From JBJHDF01 sp050486405 (GTDB taxonomy: Bacteria > Pseudomonadota > Gammaproteobacteria > Pseudomonadales > Cellvibrionaceae): a stretch of 6,043 nucleotides of DNA. The stretch spans positions 1 through 6,043 of the forward strand of contig JBJHDF010000057.1 of the NCBI GenBank assembly GCA_050486405.1. The letters run 5' to 3'. Below the pieces are notes generated by a model. The model did no database searches. It had not been told where the DNA came from and worked only from the letters and a program-made list of their open reading frames with translations. Shown piece after piece: positions 4,374-6,043 of this stretch. How positions within the stretch are numbered: the stretch's first letter is position 1; the number at the start of each line of letters is the position of its first letter. Made by a program: the position numbers and the translations under genes.

Positions 4374-4653
4374 TCTGATGGCCATGTTCGCCAGTCTCGC
4401 TGCCAAGCTACCCGCGCGGGTTTTTGCTGCTCTGGGCATTGGCATGGTGACTTTTACAGCGTTCAGCGCCGGTGTATCCGCCCTGATTGCTACTGCGCAA
4501 ACACAATGGGCAGGGCTGCCAGCAGATACGCTGACAATTCTGTCAATGGCCAACATTGATACCGCTCTGGGCATTGTGTTGGGCGCTGTTGTTGCTCGAG
4601 TAGCGATTCAGGCCCTGCCACGTATTGGTGTTCTGCCGGGGGGCTCCTCGTGA
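4366..4653 (+). CDS. DUF2523-type inner membrane protein (pVI-like)
   Basis: This 95-residue hydrophobic protein fits the DUF2523 family, which in inoviruses lies between the adsorption and Zot genes and takes the place of minor coat pVI. pVI sits beside pIII at the virion end that leaves the cell last. Two membrane segments are visible (about 19-43 and 56-82), after an N-terminal amphipathic stretch with basic residues (Lys14, Arg18); the tail is Gly/Ser-rich. The ATG overlaps the end of the adsorption gene by 8 bases and has GGAG 9 bases upstream. Its TGA overlaps the Zot GTG start. The tight coupling on both sides suggests the three proteins are made together at fixed ratios. The family call rests on size, topology and order. 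Confidence 0.78.
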   Translation: MPSLMAMFASLAAKLPARVFAALGIGMVTFTAFSAGVSALIATAQTQWAGLPADTLTILSMANIDTALGIVLGAVVARVAIQALPRIGVLPGGSS

Positions 4654-5657
4654 TAAACCTTCTTACCGGTACACCGGGCGCCGGCAAAACCTGCTACCTG
4701 ATAGATTTCATCAAAGCGGCCGCGCGCGAATCCCGGCCGATATTCGTTCATGGCGTCCCGGATCTGAGAATCAGTCATCAAAAGGTGTTCTGTCGTTCTG
4801 CTGCCTGCACGGTTTGCGAGGATAGGCCAGCTGAAGGTTCACCAGTTGAGGTTCTGTACGCTGATCAGTGGCATGAATGGGCGCCTTCTGGCGCTATGCT
4901 AGTGTTCGATGAGGTCCAGCACGTTTACCGGCCAAGACCGCAAGGAAAAGAGCCGCCGGAAAGCGTCAAGGCGTTTGAAACGCATAGGCATAGGGGGCTG
5001 GACTTCTGGTTGGTGAGTCAGAATCCGACCATTTTCGATAGTAACGTTCGCAAAATGGTGTCGCGTCATATCCATCTGGTGGCCAACTGGGCGGGGCGTC
5101 ATCAATACGAATGGCCTGAGTGCCAGTCCAACGTGCAGAATCACGCAGGTGCGGTGAAGTCCTCGTATTCACTGAATAAAGACAATTTCGGGCTGTATCG
5201 CTCGGCTGAATTGCACACGAAGCAAAAGCGCAAGCTGCCTGTTCAGGTATACGTTGCCGTCGGCGCTCTGCTGTTCACCGGCTTCATGGGGTACAGGGCA
5301 TATTCCAGTATCAGTGACCGGTTGGCGCCCGCTGAAACGACCGTAGAAGAGGCAGTCGCGCCGGAGCGGCAAGGCGCCAGCCTGCCGCCCGGTGCGGTCG
5401 CGTCTCGAGGGCAAACCAGTGACGAACAACCTTCCACTGATAGGTGGAATTACAACCCGACCATTCCGGGCATACCGGAAACAGCGCCAGCGTTCTTTCA
5501 TCTGCCTGAAGTTCAGGACTTCCCGCGTCTGGCTGGTTGTATCCATTCACCGGCCCGAAATAGCTGTAATTGCTACACGCATCAGGGCACACGGTATCGG
5601 ACAAGCCGCGAACGGTGCATGAATTACATTCATGAAAGGGAGTTCAGACCGTGGTAG
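4650..5657 (+). CDS. zot: Zot-family virion assembly ATPase (pI-like)
   Basis: This 335-residue inner-membrane protein is the assembly motor that uses ATP to exchange ssDNA-binding protein for coat and drive extrusion. Residues 7-14 (GTPGAGKT) are the Walker A motif, close to the N-terminus as in other Zot proteins, and MLVFDE (83-88) is Walker B. A membrane helix spans about 198-217, preceded by a basic KQKRK stretch, so the ATPase is cytoplasmic. The C-terminal periplasmic part begins with a low-complexity Ala/Glu/Pro linker and ends in a cysteine-bearing domain (Cys297, 306, 308, 323). An extra cluster, Cys48, Cys53 and Cys56, lies between the Walker motifs. The GTG start shares GTGA with the upstream gene. 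No secretin gene accompanies it, so a host secretin is presumably the outer-membrane partner. Confidence 0.92.
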   Translation: MINLLTGTPGAGKTCYLIDFIKAAARESRPIFVHGVPDLRISHQKVFCRSAACTVCEDRPAEGSPVEVLYADQWHEWAPSGAMLVFDEVQHVYRPRPQGKEPPESVKAFETHRHRGLDFWLVSQNPTIFDSNVRKMVSRHIHLVANWAGRHQYEWPECQSNVQNHAGAVKSSYSLNKDNFGLYRSAELHTKQKRKLPVQVYVAVGALLFTGFMGYRAYSSISDRLAPAETTVEEAVAPERQGASLPPGAVASRGQTSDEQPSTDRWNYNPTIPGIPETAPAFFHLPEVQDFPRLAGCIHSPARNSCNCYTHQGTRYRTSRERCMNYIHEREFRPW

Positions 5658-5908
5658 ATGTCCCGGAACGGCAGTGGCTGGCCGTTGAGTTGCATCGTGC
5701 AAAATCCAGATTCGGCAAATACAACAACAAAAGGTTCGATCGGCACATGATTTACAGGGCCGAAGCGTTGGTGCAACTTGCCGGGTACTTGCGTCAAACT
5801 GGTGTTATCAGTATCGAAAATGACACGTACAAGCAAAGCAGGGCACTTGTAGACCGCATGAAAGCGGATTTTAGACGCCGCTGGAAGCAATTTCATACAG
5901 ATCAATGA
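5651..5908 (+). CDS. Basic 85-residue protein of unknown function
   Basis: I do not recognise this protein. It has 18 Lys/Arg against 10 Asp/Glu and looks almost wholly alpha-helical, with no signal peptide or membrane segment. Basic patches lie at 16-31 and 69-79 (including FRRRWK). The GTG start overlaps the end of zot by 7 bases and has GGGAG about 8 bases upstream; the next in-frame ATG would remove 32 residues. It is the last gene before the non-coding region. Charge and helices suggest nucleic-acid binding or an acidic partner, such as the 71-residue protein, but this is inference. It is far too small to be a secretin, which often follows the pI gene in other phages. Confidence 0.65.
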   Translation: MVDVPERQWLAVELHRAKSRFGKYNNKRFDRHMIYRAEALVQLAGYLRQTGVISIENDTYKQSRALVDRMKADFRRRWKQFHTDQ

Positions 5909-5916
5909 TTTAAAAG

Positions 5917-6043
5917 TTCCGGTAATCTTTATTACATATCACTACCAGTATTCAGTGCCTGGCTGAATTGGCGCGATTTCAAAACAGGGTTTAAACTGCA
6001 GTCGGGTGCCCGGAAGCGTCTTTTATGTGGGCGTCCGGTCCTT
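5917..6043. repeat. Terminal direct repeat, right copy (127 bp, cut by window end)
   Basis: This is the exact second copy of 81-207. It begins 8 bases after the last phage gene, and its end is the end of the window, so the full extent of shared sequence is unknown. It shows that the last gene is followed directly by the non-coding region before 278, which closes the 5836-bp circle. Confidence 0.95.

Noticed and set aside
5169..5546. Open frame of 125 codons on the minus strand inside zot
   Set aside because: It is antisense to the coding frame of a well-supported ATPase gene, and its composition is Arg/Gly/Pro-rich as expected for a shadow of GC-rich sequence.

Overview
This window looks like one complete copy of a small filamentous phage genome (family Inoviridae), seen either as an integrated or tandem prophage or as a circular replicon assembled past its own join. 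Bases 81-207 are repeated exactly at 5917-6043, so the repeating unit is 5836 bp, a normal size for an inovirus. The first 80 bases do not match the sequence before the second repeat copy and are probably host DNA or another junction. The assignment rests on the gene set and order: HUH replication initiator, a likely ssDNA-binding protein, a major coat protein with signal peptide, tiny membrane coat-type proteins, a TspB-like adsorption protein, a DUF2523/pVI-like membrane protein and a Zot/pI-like assembly ATPase. The host must be Gram-negative, probably a gammaproteobacterium; the sequence does not allow a finer call.

Layout. Bases 81-277 are a structured non-coding region with a strong hairpin and a terminator-like element, and may hold the origin and packaging signal. 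A 74-residue protein of unknown role follows (278-502). Converging on it is a small helix-turn-helix repressor on the minus strand (508-780). The 781-953 region between repressor and rep is the apparent switch: an 18-bp palindrome at the repressor start, a second inverted repeat overlapping the -35 of a good sigma70-type rep promoter, and a leader hairpin. The replication module runs rightward: Rep (954-1781), a very acidic 71-residue protein (1790-2005) and the putative ssDNA-binding protein (1962-2285).

The virion module starts with the major coat gene (2363-2596), followed at once by a UUCG-loop terminator that should keep coat expression high relative to the genes beyond it. Next come a 103-residue protein with a C-terminal membrane segment (2637-2948), a 27-residue membrane microprotein (2956-3039), the TspB-like adsorption protein (3036-4373), the DUF2523 protein (4366-4653), the Zot ATPase (4650-5657) and a basic 85-residue protein of unknown role (5651-5908). 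From 2956 onward every gene overlaps the next, twice through a GTGA stop/start.

How it should work. Rep nicks and drives rolling-circle replication. The ssDNA-binding protein coats the product strand. Zot, with a host or plasmid-encoded thioredoxin-like partner that is not visible here, threads the strand through the inner membrane while coat proteins assemble on it. The TspB-like protein caps the virion and binds the next host. No secretin (pIV) and no integrase or transposase is encoded, so exit and any integration must depend on host proteins. The least explained parts are the 74-, 71-, 103- and 85-residue proteins, the leader region at 189-278 and the junction at 80/81.
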